NCBI RefSeq assembly: GCF_028274965.1
Contig: NZ_JAQCNO010000055.1
Location: 61,448 to 125,447 of the forward strand
Length of the DNA: 64,000 nt
Reading direction: 5' to 3'
Origin: Natronomonas sp.
Lineage (GTDB): Archaea > Halobacteriota > Halobacteria > Halobacteriales > Haloarculaceae
Shown here: positions 1 through 8,195 of the stretch, piece after piece
Numbering within the stretch: the stretch's first letter is position 1
Layout of the letters: the number at the start of each line of letters is the position of its first letter
Made by a program: the position numbers and the translations under genes
Notes under the pieces: model-generated
What the model saw: only the letters and a program-made list of their open reading frames with translations
Told to the model about the DNA's origin: nothing
Database searches by the model: none

Positions 1-569
1 GTCGAGACCTCGCTTCGGATCGCGGCCTCCGCCGGCGCCCACTGCCCGCCGATCGCCTCCGGTCCGACCGCGAGCCCGACGGAGACCTCGATCGCCGAGA
101 GCACGAACAGGAGCACGAACCCGATCCCGGCCTGCTTCGAGGGCTCCCAGTCCCAACACGCGACGAGCACGAGCGCGCACAGCCCGTAGGGAACGAGGAC
201 GTCGCCGTACCAAAGGAGGTAGGCGTGTCCCAGCCCGATCGCGATGAGAAGCCCCGTCCGGCGGTAGTGGAGCCACATCGCCGACCGCCCCGAGCCGCGT
301 TTGCTCTCGATGAACAGCACGATCCCCGCCCCGAACAGCGCCGAGAACAGCGTGATGAACTTCAACTCGGCGAGTACGTGCCCGGCGAGCCAACTCCAGT
401 AGTTCAGGCCGCTGAAATCGCCGTACGCCGTCGGGTTGAGAAGCGTCACCTCCGGCATCGAGAACAGCCGGACGTTGATAACGAGGATGCCGAGCACGGC
501 GACGCCGCGCAGCGCGTCCAGACTCGCGATCCGCTCGGAGGGCGGGGTCGGCCCCGGTTCGTCGGTCAC
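1..569 (-). CDS. DUF418 (YeiB-like) membrane protein, 3' end cut off by window edge
   Basis: Reading starts at GTG 569 and stays open to the left edge, so about 189 N-terminal residues are present and the C-terminus is missing. After a short polar leader (TDEPGPTPPSERI) comes SLDALRGVAVLGILVIN, the first membrane segment and typical opening of the DUF418/YeiB family. Further hydrophobic segments follow, such as LKFITLFSALFGAGIVLFI and LLIAIGLGHAYLLWYGD. The family is predicted to be integral to the membrane and its function is unknown. Start choice is moderate because GTG is the only nearby candidate in frame. The gene is transcribed towards the window edge and lies 85 bp from the Hsp20 gene's 3' end. 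Confidence 0.8.
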   Translation of the reverse strand, partial: MTDEPGPTPPSERIASLDALRGVAVLGILVINVRLFSMPEVTLLNPTAYGDFSGLNYWSWLAGHVLAELKFITLFSALFGAGIVLFIESKRGSGRSAMWLHYRRTGLLIAIGLGHAYLLWYGDVLVPYGLCALVLVACWDWEPSKQAGIGFVLLFVLSAIEVSVGLAVGPEAIGGQWAPAEAAIRSEVS

Positions 570-654
570 GGAGTTGCTACACTGTCGGGTCGGCGCGTCG
601 AATAGCTTTCCGTTCCGGCCGACCAACACGCCGCCGGGACGCGTCGGGGCCGTC

Positions 655-999
655 TCAGTGGAACCCGATGTTCGCGGGATCGTCGTCGCGGTCGAGCGTG
701 ACCTCGAGAACGCCGTTGTTGAACGCCGTCTCCGCCGAGTCGTCGTCGACGTAGCCGGGCAGGTCGACCCGCACCCGCGAGCGCCGGGATCCGTCCGCGA
801 CGCGGATCGCGAGCGTCCGACCGTCGCAGTTGAGGCTGATGTCGTCGCGGTCGACGCCCGGGACGTCCGCGACGACCGCGATCGAGTCGTCGTACTCGTG
901 GATGTCGACGGCCTCCGTCCCGCCGTCGACGCTGACCGCCCGACCGATCCCGCCGAACGCGCCGTCGAAGGGGGTCCCGTCGTCGGGGTTTCGTCTCAT
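655..999 (-). CDS. Hsp20/alpha-crystallin family small heat-shock protein
   Basis: A 114-residue protein beginning MRRNPDDGTPFDGAFGG. It carries the alpha-crystallin core: an acidic VDIHEYDDSIAVVADVPGVD strand pair, then DDISLNCDGRTLAIRV, and near the C-terminus FNNGVLEVTLDRDDD, where the xNGVLxVxL pattern is the family signature. Such proteins hold unfolding proteins in an ATP-independent oligomer in the cytoplasm. The arm before the core is short. The reading frame continues well upstream of ATG 999, but there it runs antisense through purQ and is arginine-rich, so ATG 999 is preferred. It stands alone on the minus strand, 77 bp downstream of the end of purQ. Confidence 0.88.
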   Translation of the reverse strand: MRRNPDDGTPFDGAFGGIGRAVSVDGGTEAVDIHEYDDSIAVVADVPGVDRDDISLNCDGRTLAIRVADGSRRSRVRVDLPGYVDDDSAETAFNNGVLEVTLDRDDDPANIGFH

Positions 1000-1076
1000 T
1001 GCTTTCTGTAGGGTCGTCGGACGAATAAGCCCTCGGTGTCCGGCCGTCTCGGCCGTTTCGGGTCGCTCCGGCGCGC

Positions 1077-1751
1077 TCACTCGAACGCCCGGAGGATCCC
1101 CTGGCCGTCGGTCGGCCCGATGTCGGGCAGCGAGGCCCGCTCGGGGTGCGGCATCAACACGGCGACGTTGTCGCTCTCGCCGAGAACGCCCGCGACGTTG
1201 TCCTTCGACCCGTTGGGGTTGGCCGCGTCGGTCGCCTCCCCGTCGGCGTCGCAGTACCGAAAGAGGACCCGGTCGTCGGCCCGCAGCGCCTCGAGGCCGT
1301 CGTCGCCGATCTCGAACCGCCCCTCGCCGTGGGCGATCGGAAGCTCGATCACGTCCCCGGGCTCGAAGGCCGCCGTCCAGGGCGTCTCGGCGTTCTCGAC
1401 GCGGAGCCGAACCGGCTCGCACTGAAACCGGGCGCTGCGGTTCGTCGTGAACGCCCCCGGCGCGAGCCCGCTCTCGGAGCCGATCTGCGCGCCGTTGCAG
1501 ACCCCGAGGACGGGCGTTCCGGCCTCGGCCGCCGCCCGCACCTCGGCGAGGATCGGCGTCCTGGCGGCCATCGCGCCGGCGCGGAGGTAATCGCCGTAGG
1601 AGAACCCACCCGGGATGACGACGCCGGTCGGATCGTCCGGGAGGCCGTCGGCGTGCCAGACGATCTCGCAGTCGATCCCGAGGTGTTCGAGCGCGCGAAC
1701 GGCGTCGCGATCGCAGTTCGACCCGCCGAAGCGAACGACCGCGACGGTCAC
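1077..1751 (-). CDS. purQ: Phosphoribosylformylglycinamidine synthase subunit PurQ (glutaminase)
   Basis: A 224-residue class I glutamine amidotransferase that supplies ammonia from glutamine to PurL in the fourth step of purine synthesis (FGAR to FGAM). The N-terminus VAVVRFGGSNCDRD is characteristic. The nucleophile is Cys85 in VLGVCNGAQI, and His202/Glu204 in PHPERASLP complete the triad. GTG 1751 is the start. It lies 52 bp downstream of purS on the same strand, forming a purSQ pair. The third subunit gene, purL, is not in the window. Length and motifs are complete. Confidence 0.97.
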   Translation of the reverse strand: MTVAVVRFGGSNCDRDAVRALEHLGIDCEIVWHADGLPDDPTGVVIPGGFSYGDYLRAGAMAARTPILAEVRAAAEAGTPVLGVCNGAQIGSESGLAPGAFTTNRSARFQCEPVRLRVENAETPWTAAFEPGDVIELPIAHGEGRFEIGDDGLEALRADDRVLFRYCDADGEATDAANPNGSKDNVAGVLGESDNVAVLMPHPERASLPDIGPTDGQGILRAFE

Positions 1752-1803
1752 GAGGTGGCCTCCGTGTGCGGGTCGACCGCCGGGACGCCGAACCCGGAGG
1801 CGG

Positions 1804-2061
1804 TCACGATGGAGCCTCCGTGACCTCGATCTCGTAGTCGTGGATGGTCGGGTTCGCGAGCAGCCGATCGGCCATCTCGGCGGCCCGGGACTCGGCCGCG
1901 GCGGCGTCGTCGGCCCGCATGTCGAGTTCGAACCGATCGGCCGAGCGGAGGTCGTTGAGCTCGAACCCGAGCCGTTCGAGCGCCCGTTGGGTGGTCTCGG
2001 CCTCGGGGTCGAGGACGCCCCGCTTGAGACGGACGGTGACGGTCGCGGTGTAGGCGGCCAT
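1804..2061 (-). CDS. purS: Phosphoribosylformylglycinamidine synthase subunit PurS
   Basis: An 85-residue protein, MAAYTATVTVRLKRGVLDPE at the N-terminus and NPTIHDYEIEV near the end, matching PurS. PurS is the small dimeric protein that docks PurQ to PurL and helps pass ammonia between them. ATG 2061 sits about 27 bases after a minus-strand TATA-like GGTTTTTACC (2083-2092), so the purS-purQ transcript is probably leaderless. It is followed by purQ. Confidence 0.95.
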   Translation of the reverse strand: MAAYTATVTVRLKRGVLDPEAETTQRALERLGFELNDLRSADRFELDMRADDAAAAESRAAEMADRLLANPTIHDYEIEVTEAPS

Positions 2062-2148
2062 ACGTTCCGAGGCGTGTTCGTCGGTAAAAACCGTTGTGGG
2101 ACTCGCTCGGCCGTCGGCGCTCCGGTGCGAGACGCGGCGTTCGGCGTT

Positions 2149-2784
2149 TCAGCCGCCGTACTCCTCGAGGTACGCCGACCGGCAGTTCGGACAGAGGTCC
2201 CCCGGGATCAGCGAGGAGCCCTCCGGGTTCCACGCCCGCGAGCAGCCGTCACAGCGGAGCGTTGCGGCGCCGCCCTCGCCGGTGTCGGTGTCGTCCCGTC
2301 CGTCGCGGTCGGGAGATGTCTCGTCGCCGGCGCGAAACTCCGGCCACTCGGTCGGCGCCCGGCCGTCGGCCTCTTCGGAGTCCTCGGAGTCGTCGGTGAG
2401 GATCACCGCGTCGTGCGTGACCGCCGCGTCCGACCCGGATTCCGGTCCGGGCCCGTGCTCGGACTCCTCGGGCGGATCGGGGTCGCCCCCCGACGGCCGA
2501 TCGATCACCGCCGTCGTCCACCCGCTCGCGCCGTCGGCGTCCGCCTCCGCTGGCTCGGTTTCGCCCTCCGCTTTGTCGCCTTCGGCGTCGGCTCCCTCGG
2601 CGTCGCGGGACGCCGCCGCGCGCCCCTTTATCGCCGTGTTCTCGGCGAGTATCTGTCGCGCCCCGCAGTCCAGACACGTCTTGACCTCCCTCGTCGTCAC
2701 GATCACCTCGCTGCCGCGTTGCTCGCGCTCGCGCTCGCGTTCGGGCGCGCCGAAATCGTGGCTGAACAGACAGCCGAATCCCAT
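2149..2784 (-). CDS. Haloarchaeal zinc-ribbon protein with a long acidic linker
   Basis: A 211-residue protein of unknown function. The N-terminus MGFGCLFSHDFG is followed by EVKTCLDCGARQILAEN (first CxxC). A roughly 110-residue linker rich in Glu, Asp, Gly and Pro comes next, then a C-terminal ribbon with LRCDGCSRAW and DLCPNCRSAYLEEYGG. The CxxC pairs suggest a split zinc ribbon. The low-complexity acidic linker is probably disordered. I recall haloarchaeal proteins of this layout annotated as DUF7093, but the name is unverified. ATG 2784 is preferred to GTG 2787 because TTTTTATA at about 2806-2813 on the minus strand puts a leaderless start there. Confidence 0.75.
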   Translation of the reverse strand: MGFGCLFSHDFGAPEREREREQRGSEVIVTTREVKTCLDCGARQILAENTAIKGRAAASRDAEGADAEGDKAEGETEPAEADADGASGWTTAVIDRPSGGDPDPPEESEHGPGPESGSDAAVTHDAVILTDDSEDSEEADGRAPTEWPEFRAGDETSPDRDGRDDTDTGEGGAATLRCDGCSRAWNPEGSSLIPGDLCPNCRSAYLEEYGG

Positions 2785-2882
2785 CACCGTCCTATTGGCG
2801 GACTCGTATAAAAAGCCCTTCCCCGGGCCCGTTTTGTCCCCGCCCGCCCCGCGACGGGCCTCCGGGGGCGGAACGTCGGCCT

Positions 2883-2890
2883 TTTTTAGT
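2883..2890 (+). promoter_or_regulatory. TATA box upstream of purU
   Basis: TTTTTTAG lies about 26 bases before ATG 2911, the usual spacing for a leaderless haloarchaeal start. ATG 2911, however, is out of frame with purU (see the purU entry and findings). Confidence 0.55.
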
Positions 2891-2945
2891 GCCCTCCCTC
2901 AGGGACGGGTATGACGATCCGGTCGATCCGACGGAGGCACCGCCA

Positions 2946-3905
2946 GTGAGCAGACAGTACACCGAACTCACCGTCGTCGGCGAGGACGACACCGGCCTCA
3001 TCGCCCGCGTGACGACGCTGCTTTTCGAACGCGACATCAACATCGAGGACCTCGATCAGGCGGTCCGCGACCGGGTCTTCCGGATGACGATGACCGTCGA
3101 CACCGCCGAGATGACCTGCACGCCCGAGGAACTCAGAGGGGCCCTCTCGGAACTCGGCGCGGAGCTCGGCGTCGACATCCAGGTCCGGTTTCCCGCCGAC
3201 CGCGAGACGAAGACCATCGCCGTCCTCGTCACCAAGGAATCGCACTGCCTGGAGGCGCTGTTCGAGGCGTGGGCCGACGGGGACCTCGGAGCGGAGATAA
3301 GCGTCATCATCGGCAACCACGACGACCTCGAGCCGCTCGCAGAGCACTACGGCGTCGATTTCCACGACATCGGCGACGACACCGGCACACCCGACGAGGA
3401 GCGACTGCTCGGCCTGCTCGAGGAGTACGGGACGGACCTCATCGTTTTGGCCCGGTACATGCGGATCCTCAGCCCGAACGTCGTCTTCCGGTACGAGGAC
3501 CGCATCATCAACGTCCACCCCTCGCTTCTGCCCGCGTTCCCGGGGGCGGAGGCGTACCGCCAGGCCAGAGAGGAGGGCGTCCGCATCGCCGGCGTGACCG
3601 CCCACTACGTGACGACCGATCTCGACCAGGGGCCGATCATCACCCAGCGGGCGTTCGACCTGCCGCCCGGGGCGTCCGTCGAGGAGATCGAACGCCGCGG
3701 CCAGCCCCTTGAGGCCGGGGCGCTGCTCGAGGCCGTCCGTCTCCATCTCGACGACGCCGTGTCGGTGTACCACGGTCGGACGGAGCTACGCGACGACGCC
3801 GACCCCGAGCGCTACCAGTTCGGGCTCCCGGACTCGCTCGAGGGGTCGCTTCCGGACCGCCCGGTCGACGGGCTCGGCGAGGTCGCCGCCGACGCCGAGG
3901 AGTAG
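2946..3905 (+). CDS. purU: Formyltetrahydrofolate deformylase PurU
   Basis: From GTG 2946 this is a 319-residue protein with an N-terminal ACT domain (ELTVVGEDDTGLIARVTTLL, about residues 6-85) and a C-terminal formyltransferase fold. The latter contains VLARYMRILS, the NVHPSLLPAFPGA motif and GVTAHYVTTDLDQGPI, whose Asn-His-Asp set is catalytic in this family. PurU hydrolyses 10-formyl-THF to THF and formate. The frame stays open upstream to 2889, giving YDDPVDPTEAPP before Val-Ser-Arg. The residues look coding, but no in-frame ATG sits at the promoter-predicted position. GTG 2946 is therefore the safest start, and a one-base deletion near 2913-2916 is possible. Confidence 0.9.
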   Translation: MSRQYTELTVVGEDDTGLIARVTTLLFERDINIEDLDQAVRDRVFRMTMTVDTAEMTCTPEELRGALSELGAELGVDIQVRFPADRETKTIAVLVTKESHCLEALFEAWADGDLGAEISVIIGNHDDLEPLAEHYGVDFHDIGDDTGTPDEERLLGLLEEYGTDLIVLARYMRILSPNVVFRYEDRIINVHPSLLPAFPGAEAYRQAREEGVRIAGVTAHYVTTDLDQGPIITQRAFDLPPGASVEEIERRGQPLEAGALLEAVRLHLDDAVSVYHGRTELRDDADPERYQFGLPDSLEGSLPDRPVDGLGEVAADAEE

Positions 3906-3966
3906 ACGCGGCCGCTCGACCGTCTGCGGCCGCGCCGCCGGACCGACCCGTTCGGATCCGGTCGCC

Positions 3967-4125
3967 TCAGGCCCCGCTACCGTTGTGGTCGTCGTCGCGT
4001 TCCTCCGGCGGCTCCCGGATCTTGCCGAACGCCCAGATGAAGCTGAACAGGATGGCGAACGTCAGGAGGATGCTCAACACGACCACAGCCATCGCCGGGT
4101 CCGAAAGCGCCTGTGCGGGGTACAT
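3967..4125 (-). CDS. Small single-span membrane protein (52 aa)
   Basis: The minus strand encodes a 52-residue protein from ATG 4125 to TGA at 3967. It has a short polar start (MYPAQALSDP), one hydrophobic segment (about residues 12-33, AMAVVVLSILLTFAILFSF), the sequence WAFGKIREPPEERD and an acidic tail. A minus-strand TATA-like TTTTTACTAT about 27 bases before the ATG (around 4148-4157) supports a leaderless start. I do not recognise a family with certainty. The layout fits the many short conserved membrane proteins of haloarchaea. It sits between the 3' ends of purU and purC. Confidence 0.72.
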   Translation of the reverse strand: MYPAQALSDPAMAVVVLSILLTFAILFSFIWAFGKIREPPEERDDDHNGSGA

Positions 4126-4188
4126 ATTTGCCGCTTCCGCGTCGGATAGTAAAAACGCTGCGGGTCTCTCGGCTCCCGCCGCCCTCGG

Positions 4189-5211
4189 TCACAGGCCCTC
4201 GATCGCCTCGACGGCCTCCTCAAGCGGCGGCGCGCCGAACAGCTCCCGATCGAGGTACGCGTCCGCCCCCGCGGCGTACATGTCCCGGGCCGCGTCGATG
4301 ACGCGTTCCTCGAGGGGCTCGGGCGCGACCGAGCAGAGCCCGCGCCAGTCGGCGACGCCCTCGCGTTCCGCCCGCGCTTTCGCCTCCGAGACGGCCTCGA
4401 CCCACCCCGGTTGGGTCCGTTTGTGGTACTGCCGGAGGACCTCCTTCGAGAGCTGGCGGCCGTCGTACGAAAAGCGGTTCTCGTCGAAGGTGCCGACGAC
4501 GTCGGCGACGCGGATCTCGCCGTCGTGGTACAGACACTCGATCTTGCCGTCCTCGTGGGTCAGCCCCGCCGCCGCCGCTCTCCGCGTGACGATGTCGTTC
4601 ACCGCTCTCGCGATCGATTCGAGCGCGTCGATCTCGGCCTCGCCGGCGATGTAGGCGGCGTTCTCCCGGGAGAGATACCGGTCGGACTCCTCGTATTTCG
4701 TCGAGAACTCGATCACCGCCTCGGGGAGCTCGACCGGCTCCGCCGGCCACCCGTCGTAGTCGAGACCGAACGCCCCGGGGTCGGCCCGCGAGCGGAGCGA
4801 CGAGCCGACGGGGACGGTGTTCCGGAAGACGATCTCGAGGGGTATCAGGTAGTTCTCGCCGGCGGCCTCGTGGTACGCCCCGTAGTCGTAGTCTCGCCCC
4901 TCCCGCGGGAGCTCCGGAACCCGCGTCAGGTCGATCGCCATCTCCCTCGGCGGATCGACGGCCTCGGCGAGGTCGACGACCGCCCCGCCGCGGACGACCC
5001 CCCGGTAGTGTGTCGGGATCCCGGCCGCCTCGAGCGCCTCAAAGTTCGCCGCCCCCATCGCGCACAGCGACGCGCCCTTGTTCGGGATCGCGTCGGGCAT
5101 CGTTCCCCAGTCGAACACGGAGTAGTCGTCGGTGAAGACGAACGCACCCGCCCCGAGTTCCGCCTCCGTCGCCGGCCTCTCAACCCGGAACTCTTTGACG
5201 CTTGTCATCAT
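4189..5211 (-). CDS. purC: SAICAR synthetase PurC
   Basis: A 340-residue phosphoribosylaminoimidazole-succinocarboxamide synthase, joining aspartate to CAIR with ATP in purine synthesis. Recognisable parts are the N-terminal KEFRVERPAT and FTDDYSVFDWGTMPD (nucleotide-binding region), NYLIPLEIVFRNTVPVGSS, EFSTKYEESDRYLS and LYHDGEIRVADVVGTFDENR. It is longer than bacterial PurC (about 240 residues), which matches the extended haloarchaeal form. The start has two adjacent ATGs (5211 and 5208) and the choice is arbitrary. It is divergent from deoC with 93 bp between starts. Confidence 0.95.
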   Translation of the reverse strand: MMTSVKEFRVERPATEAELGAGAFVFTDDYSVFDWGTMPDAIPNKGASLCAMGAANFEALEAAGIPTHYRGVVRGGAVVDLAEAVDPPREMAIDLTRVPELPREGRDYDYGAYHEAAGENYLIPLEIVFRNTVPVGSSLRSRADPGAFGLDYDGWPAEPVELPEAVIEFSTKYEESDRYLSRENAAYIAGEAEIDALESIARAVNDIVTRRAAAAGLTHEDGKIECLYHDGEIRVADVVGTFDENRFSYDGRQLSKEVLRQYHKRTQPGWVEAVSEAKARAEREGVADWRGLCSVAPEPLEERVIDAARDMYAAGADAYLDRELFGAPPLEEAVEAIEGL

Positions 5212-5276
5212 CGGTGCTGACTCCGCGCGGCCGCAAAGGCGTTTCCATCCCCCGCGGGCCCGCTCGCCCCCGGTGG

Positions 5277-5284
5277 TTTATATC
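5277..5284 (+). promoter_or_regulatory. TATA box of deoC
   Basis: TTTATATC begins 28 bases before ATG 5305, matching a leaderless haloarchaeal transcript. Confidence 0.6.
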
Positions 5285-5304
5285 GTCGGCGCCGACGGTG
5301 CGGT

Positions 5305-5952
5305 ATGGACGCGAGCGCCTTCGCCTCCCGCATCGACCACACCGTTCTCGGCCCCGAAACGACGCTCGCCGACGTCCGGACGGCGCTCGACGAGGCCGAC
5401 GAGCACGGCATGAACGCCTGCGTGCCGCCGTGTTACGCCGCCGAGGCGGCCGAGTACGCCCCCGAAACGACGCTCGTCACCGTCTGTGGGTTCCCCCACG
5501 GCCAGCACACGCCGGCGAGCAAGGCCGCCGAGGCCGAGCGGGCCTGGACGGACGGGGCCGACGAGATCGACGTCGTCGCGAACGTCGGACGGCTCCGCAG
5601 CGGCGACCCCGAGGCCGTCGAGGCCGAACTCGACCGCGTCGTCGCCGCGGTCCCGATCCCGGTGAAAATCATCGTTGAGGCGCCGCTGCTCTCGCGGTCG
5701 GAGCTCGAGGCGGTCTGTGAGGCCGCCGTCGCGGCCGATGCGGCCTTTCTGAAGACCGCGACCGGCTTCTCCGGCGGCGCGACCCTCGAGGCCGTCGAGC
5801 GGATGGCGGCGCATCTCCCGGTCAAAGCCAGCGGCGGGATCGGCGATTTCGACGCCGCCCGGGCGATGCTTGAGGCCGGTGCCGAGCGGATCGGCGCCTC
5901 GAGCGGCGTCGAGATCGTCGAGGGGTTCGACCCTGCGGCGTTCGAGCCGTGA
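5305..5952 (+). CDS. deoC: Deoxyribose-phosphate aldolase DeoC
   Basis: A 215-residue class I aldolase that cleaves 2-deoxyribose-5-phosphate to glyceraldehyde-3-phosphate and acetaldehyde in deoxynucleoside salvage. IDHTVLGP opens the barrel. Asp89 lies in [10 protein letters not shown], Schiff-base Lys150 in [11 protein letters not shown] and the second lysine, Lys174, in [10 protein letters not shown]. All catalytic residues are present and the length is normal. It is a stand-alone leaderless transcript, with the DUF2892 gene 43 bp downstream. Confidence 0.96.
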   Translation: MDASAFASRIDHTVLGPETTLADVRTALDEADEHGMNACVPPCYAAEAAEYAPETTLVTVCGFPHGQHTPASKAAEAERAWTDGADEIDVVANVGRLRSGDPEAVEAELDRVVAAVPIPVKIIVEAPLLSRSELEAVCEAAVAADAAFLKTATGFSGGATLEAVERMAAHLPVKASGGIGDFDAARAMLEAGAERIGASSGVEIVEGFDPAAFEP

Positions 5953-5995
5953 GCCCCGAGGACAGATACAAGTCCGTCGCGCCCGGATGTTCGGT

Positions 5996-6205
5996 ATGGA
6001 GTTTGAACCCAACGTCGGCGGCCGCGACCGACTCGCTCGGGCCGCCCTCGCCGTCGTGTTGACCGTCGTTGCGCTCCGATCGCTGCGGGCGAAAAAGCCG
6101 ACGGCCGGGCTGCTTGCGCTCGTCGCCGCGGTCGGCTTCGGCTTCAACGCGACCACGCGCTTCTGCGGGATGAACCGTCTCCTCGGCGTCGACACCACGG
6201 AGTAA
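5996..6205 (+). CDS. YgaP-like DUF2892 membrane protein
   Basis: A 69-residue protein from ATG 5996, starting MEFEPNVGGRDRLARA. It contains one or two hydrophobic stretches (LAVVLTVVALRSL and AGLLALVAAVGFGFNATT) and ends FCGMNRLLGVDTTE. The NVGGxDRxxR start and the late Asn-x-Thr-x-x-Phe-Cys signature match the DUF2892 (YgaP transmembrane) family of unknown role. ATG 5987, which adds MFG, is also possible. The AT-richer GATACA at about 5965 fits ATG 5996 better as a leaderless start. Confidence 0.8.
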   Translation: MEFEPNVGGRDRLARAALAVVLTVVALRSLRAKKPTAGLLALVAAVGFGFNATTRFCGMNRLLGVDTTE

Positions 6206-6343
6206 CCCTCCCGGCGTCGAGGGCGCCCCCGCGTTCGGTCCCGTCTTCGCTTCCGGTGTTGCCCGAACGCGTCGGGCCCGGAGCGGTCGCCCTTCGTCGG
6301 ATCCGCCCGTGGTTTTAATACCGCGAGCGCACACGCCAACGGT

Positions 6344-6826
6344 ATGTCGACGTTCGCGGACCCGGCCACGGGCAGCAGCGACGCCGCACAGCCGTACCGG
6401 TTTCTGGACACCATCTCGTACGTCCGCGTCCCGGGCGCCTCGACCGGCGGACGGTGCTCGGTGGTCGAGATGCGGCTCAGAGACGGCCACGCCCCGCCGA
6501 TGCACGTCCACGAGGACGCCGACGAGACGATCCACGTGCTGGACGGAACGGTCGCGGTGCACACACAGAAGGGCTCGCGCTCCGTCGCCGCCGGCGGATC
6601 GGCCGTCCTCCCCCGCGGCGAACCGCACAGCCTCCTCGCCGAGGAGCGCTCGACGGTCCTGGTTTCGACGTCGCCCGCGGGCTTTGAGGAGTTCGTCACG
6701 GCGGTCGGGGAGCCGGCCGAGGACGCGGTCGTCCCGACGACACCGCCCGCGGAGGAGGCGATCGGGCGGGTGAACGAGTTGGCCGGCGACCACGGCATCG
6801 AGATCGTCGGCCCGCCGCCCGCCTGA
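6344..6826 (+). CDS. Cupin-domain protein
   Basis: A 160-residue single cupin barrel (about residues 30-110). The metal-site motifs are visible: PPMHVHEDADETIHVLDG gives the first His/His/Glu set and LPRGEPHSLL gives the second His. These ligands allow a bound metal, but the substrate cannot be read from sequence. The C-terminal 50 residues (FEEFVTAVGEPAED, VNELAGDHGIEIVGPPPA) resemble the tail of quercetinase-like or sugar-binding cupins that follow a haloarchaeal pattern. A TATA-like TTTTAATA (about 6314-6321) lies 26-30 bases before ATG 6344. Confidence 0.85.
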   Translation: MSTFADPATGSSDAAQPYRFLDTISYVRVPGASTGGRCSVVEMRLRDGHAPPMHVHEDADETIHVLDGTVAVHTQKGSRSVAAGGSAVLPRGEPHSLLAEERSTVLVSTSPAGFEEFVTAVGEPAEDAVVPTTPPAEEAIGRVNELAGDHGIEIVGPPPA

Positions 6827-6899
6827 GCGCCCGCCGAGCGCGGCCGTGGGCGACGAAACGCCGCCCTTTTGATCGCCGGCCCGCTATAAGAGGTATCCG

Positions 6900-8177
6900 A
6901 TGGCCACCTACCACATCGAAACGTACGGCTGTACGTCCAACCGGGGTGAGAGCCGGGCGATAGAGCGGACGCTCCGCGACGCGGGCCACCACCGTGCCGA
7001 GAGCCCCGAAGGGGCGGACGTGGCCATTCTCAACACCTGCACCGTCGTCGAAAAGACGGAGCGGAACATGCTGCGCCGGGCCGAGGAGTTGGCCTCCGAA
7101 ACCGCGGACCTCATCGTGACGGGCTGTATGGCGCTGGCCCAGGGCGACGCCTTTGAGGACCTCGACGCGCGGGTGCTTCACTGGGACGACGTCCCCGCGG
7201 CGGTGACGAACGGCGAGTGTCCGACGCCGACGCCGGACGCCGAACCCGTCCTCGACGGCGCCGTCGGCATCCTGCCGATCGCCCGCGGCTGTATGAGCAA
7301 CTGCTCGTACTGCATCACGAAGTTCGCGACCGGCCGGGTCGACTCCCCGCCGATCGAGGAGAACGTCCGGAAGGCGCGCGCGCTCGTTCACGCCGGCGCG
7401 AAGGAGATTCGCGTCACCGGCCAGGACACCGGCGTCTACGGCTGGGACGACGGCGAGCGCGAGCTCCCGGAGCTGCTCGATCGGATCTGCGCGATCGACG
7501 GCGAGTTCCGGGTCCGACTCGGGATGGCAAACCCCGGCGGGATCCACGGCATCCGCGACGAGCTCGCCGACGTCTTCGCCGCCAACGAGAAGCTGTACAA
7601 CTTCCTCCACGCCCCGGTCCAGTCGGGCTCCGACGACGTGCTCGCGGCGATGCGCCGCCAACACCGCGTCGAGGTGTTCGAGGAGGTCGTCGAGACGTTC
7701 GACGACCGGCTCGACCGCTGGACGCTCTCGACGGACTTCATCGTCGGGTTCCCGACCGAGACGCCCGCGGACCACGAGCGATCGATGGCGCTGCTCGAGC
7801 GGACCCGACCCGAGCGGATCAACGTCACGCGGTTCTCGAAGCGCCCCGGAACCGACGCGGCCGAGATGAAGGGCCTCGGCGGGACGATCAAAAAGGAGCG
7901 ATCGAAGGAGATGTCGGCGCTGAAACGCGAGATCTGCGCCGACGCGCACGCCTCGATGGTCGGCGACACCCGCGAGGTACTCGCGGTCGAGGAGGGCACC
8001 GGGGACTCGTTGAAGTGCCGCGATGGGGCCTACCGGCAGGTGATACTCACCGACGCGAGCGAGCGCGGCGTCGAGATCGGCGACGTCCTCGACGTCGAGA
8101 TCACCGACCACGAGCCGATGTACTGCTTCGGCGAGCCGGTCGCCTCCCGGCGGAAACACCCCGCGAGCGGAGCGTAG
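6900..8177 (+). CDS. tRNA t6A37 methylthiotransferase (e-MtaB type, radical SAM)
   Basis: A 425-residue MiaB-family enzyme predicted to convert t6A to ms2t6A at tRNA position 37. The N-terminal UPF0004 domain holds the auxiliary cluster cysteines Cys11 (ETYGCTSN), Cys47 (LNTCTVV) and Cys76 (VTGCMA). The radical SAM cysteines are Cys131, Cys135 and Cys138 in ARGCMSNCSYC. A TRAM domain follows from about residue 360 (VGDTREVLAVEEG to ITDHEPMYCFGEPV). The archaeal/eukaryotic subgroup is assigned from the ETYGCTSNRGES start and overall length. The ATG is preceded by CTTTTGAT 27-34 bases upstream. It converges with the cation efflux gene 18 bp away. Confidence 0.93.
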   Translation: MATYHIETYGCTSNRGESRAIERTLRDAGHHRAESPEGADVAILNTCTVVEKTERNMLRRAEELASETADLIVTGCMALAQGDAFEDLDARVLHWDDVPAAVTNGECPTPTPDAEPVLDGAVGILPIARGCMSNCSYCITKFATGRVDSPPIEENVRKARALVHAGAKEIRVTGQDTGVYGWDDGERELPELLDRICAIDGEFRVRLGMANPGGIHGIRDELADVFAANEKLYNFLHAPVQSGSDDVLAAMRRQHRVEVFEEVVETFDDRLDRWTLSTDFIVGFPTETPADHERSMALLERTRPERINVTRFSKRPGTDAAEMKGLGGTIKKERSKEMSALKREICADAHASMVGDTREVLAVEEGTGDSLKCRDGAYRQVILTDASERGVEIGDVLDVEITDHEPMYCFGEPVASRRKHPASGA

Positions 8178-8195
8178 CGGCGCCGACCGAGCCGG

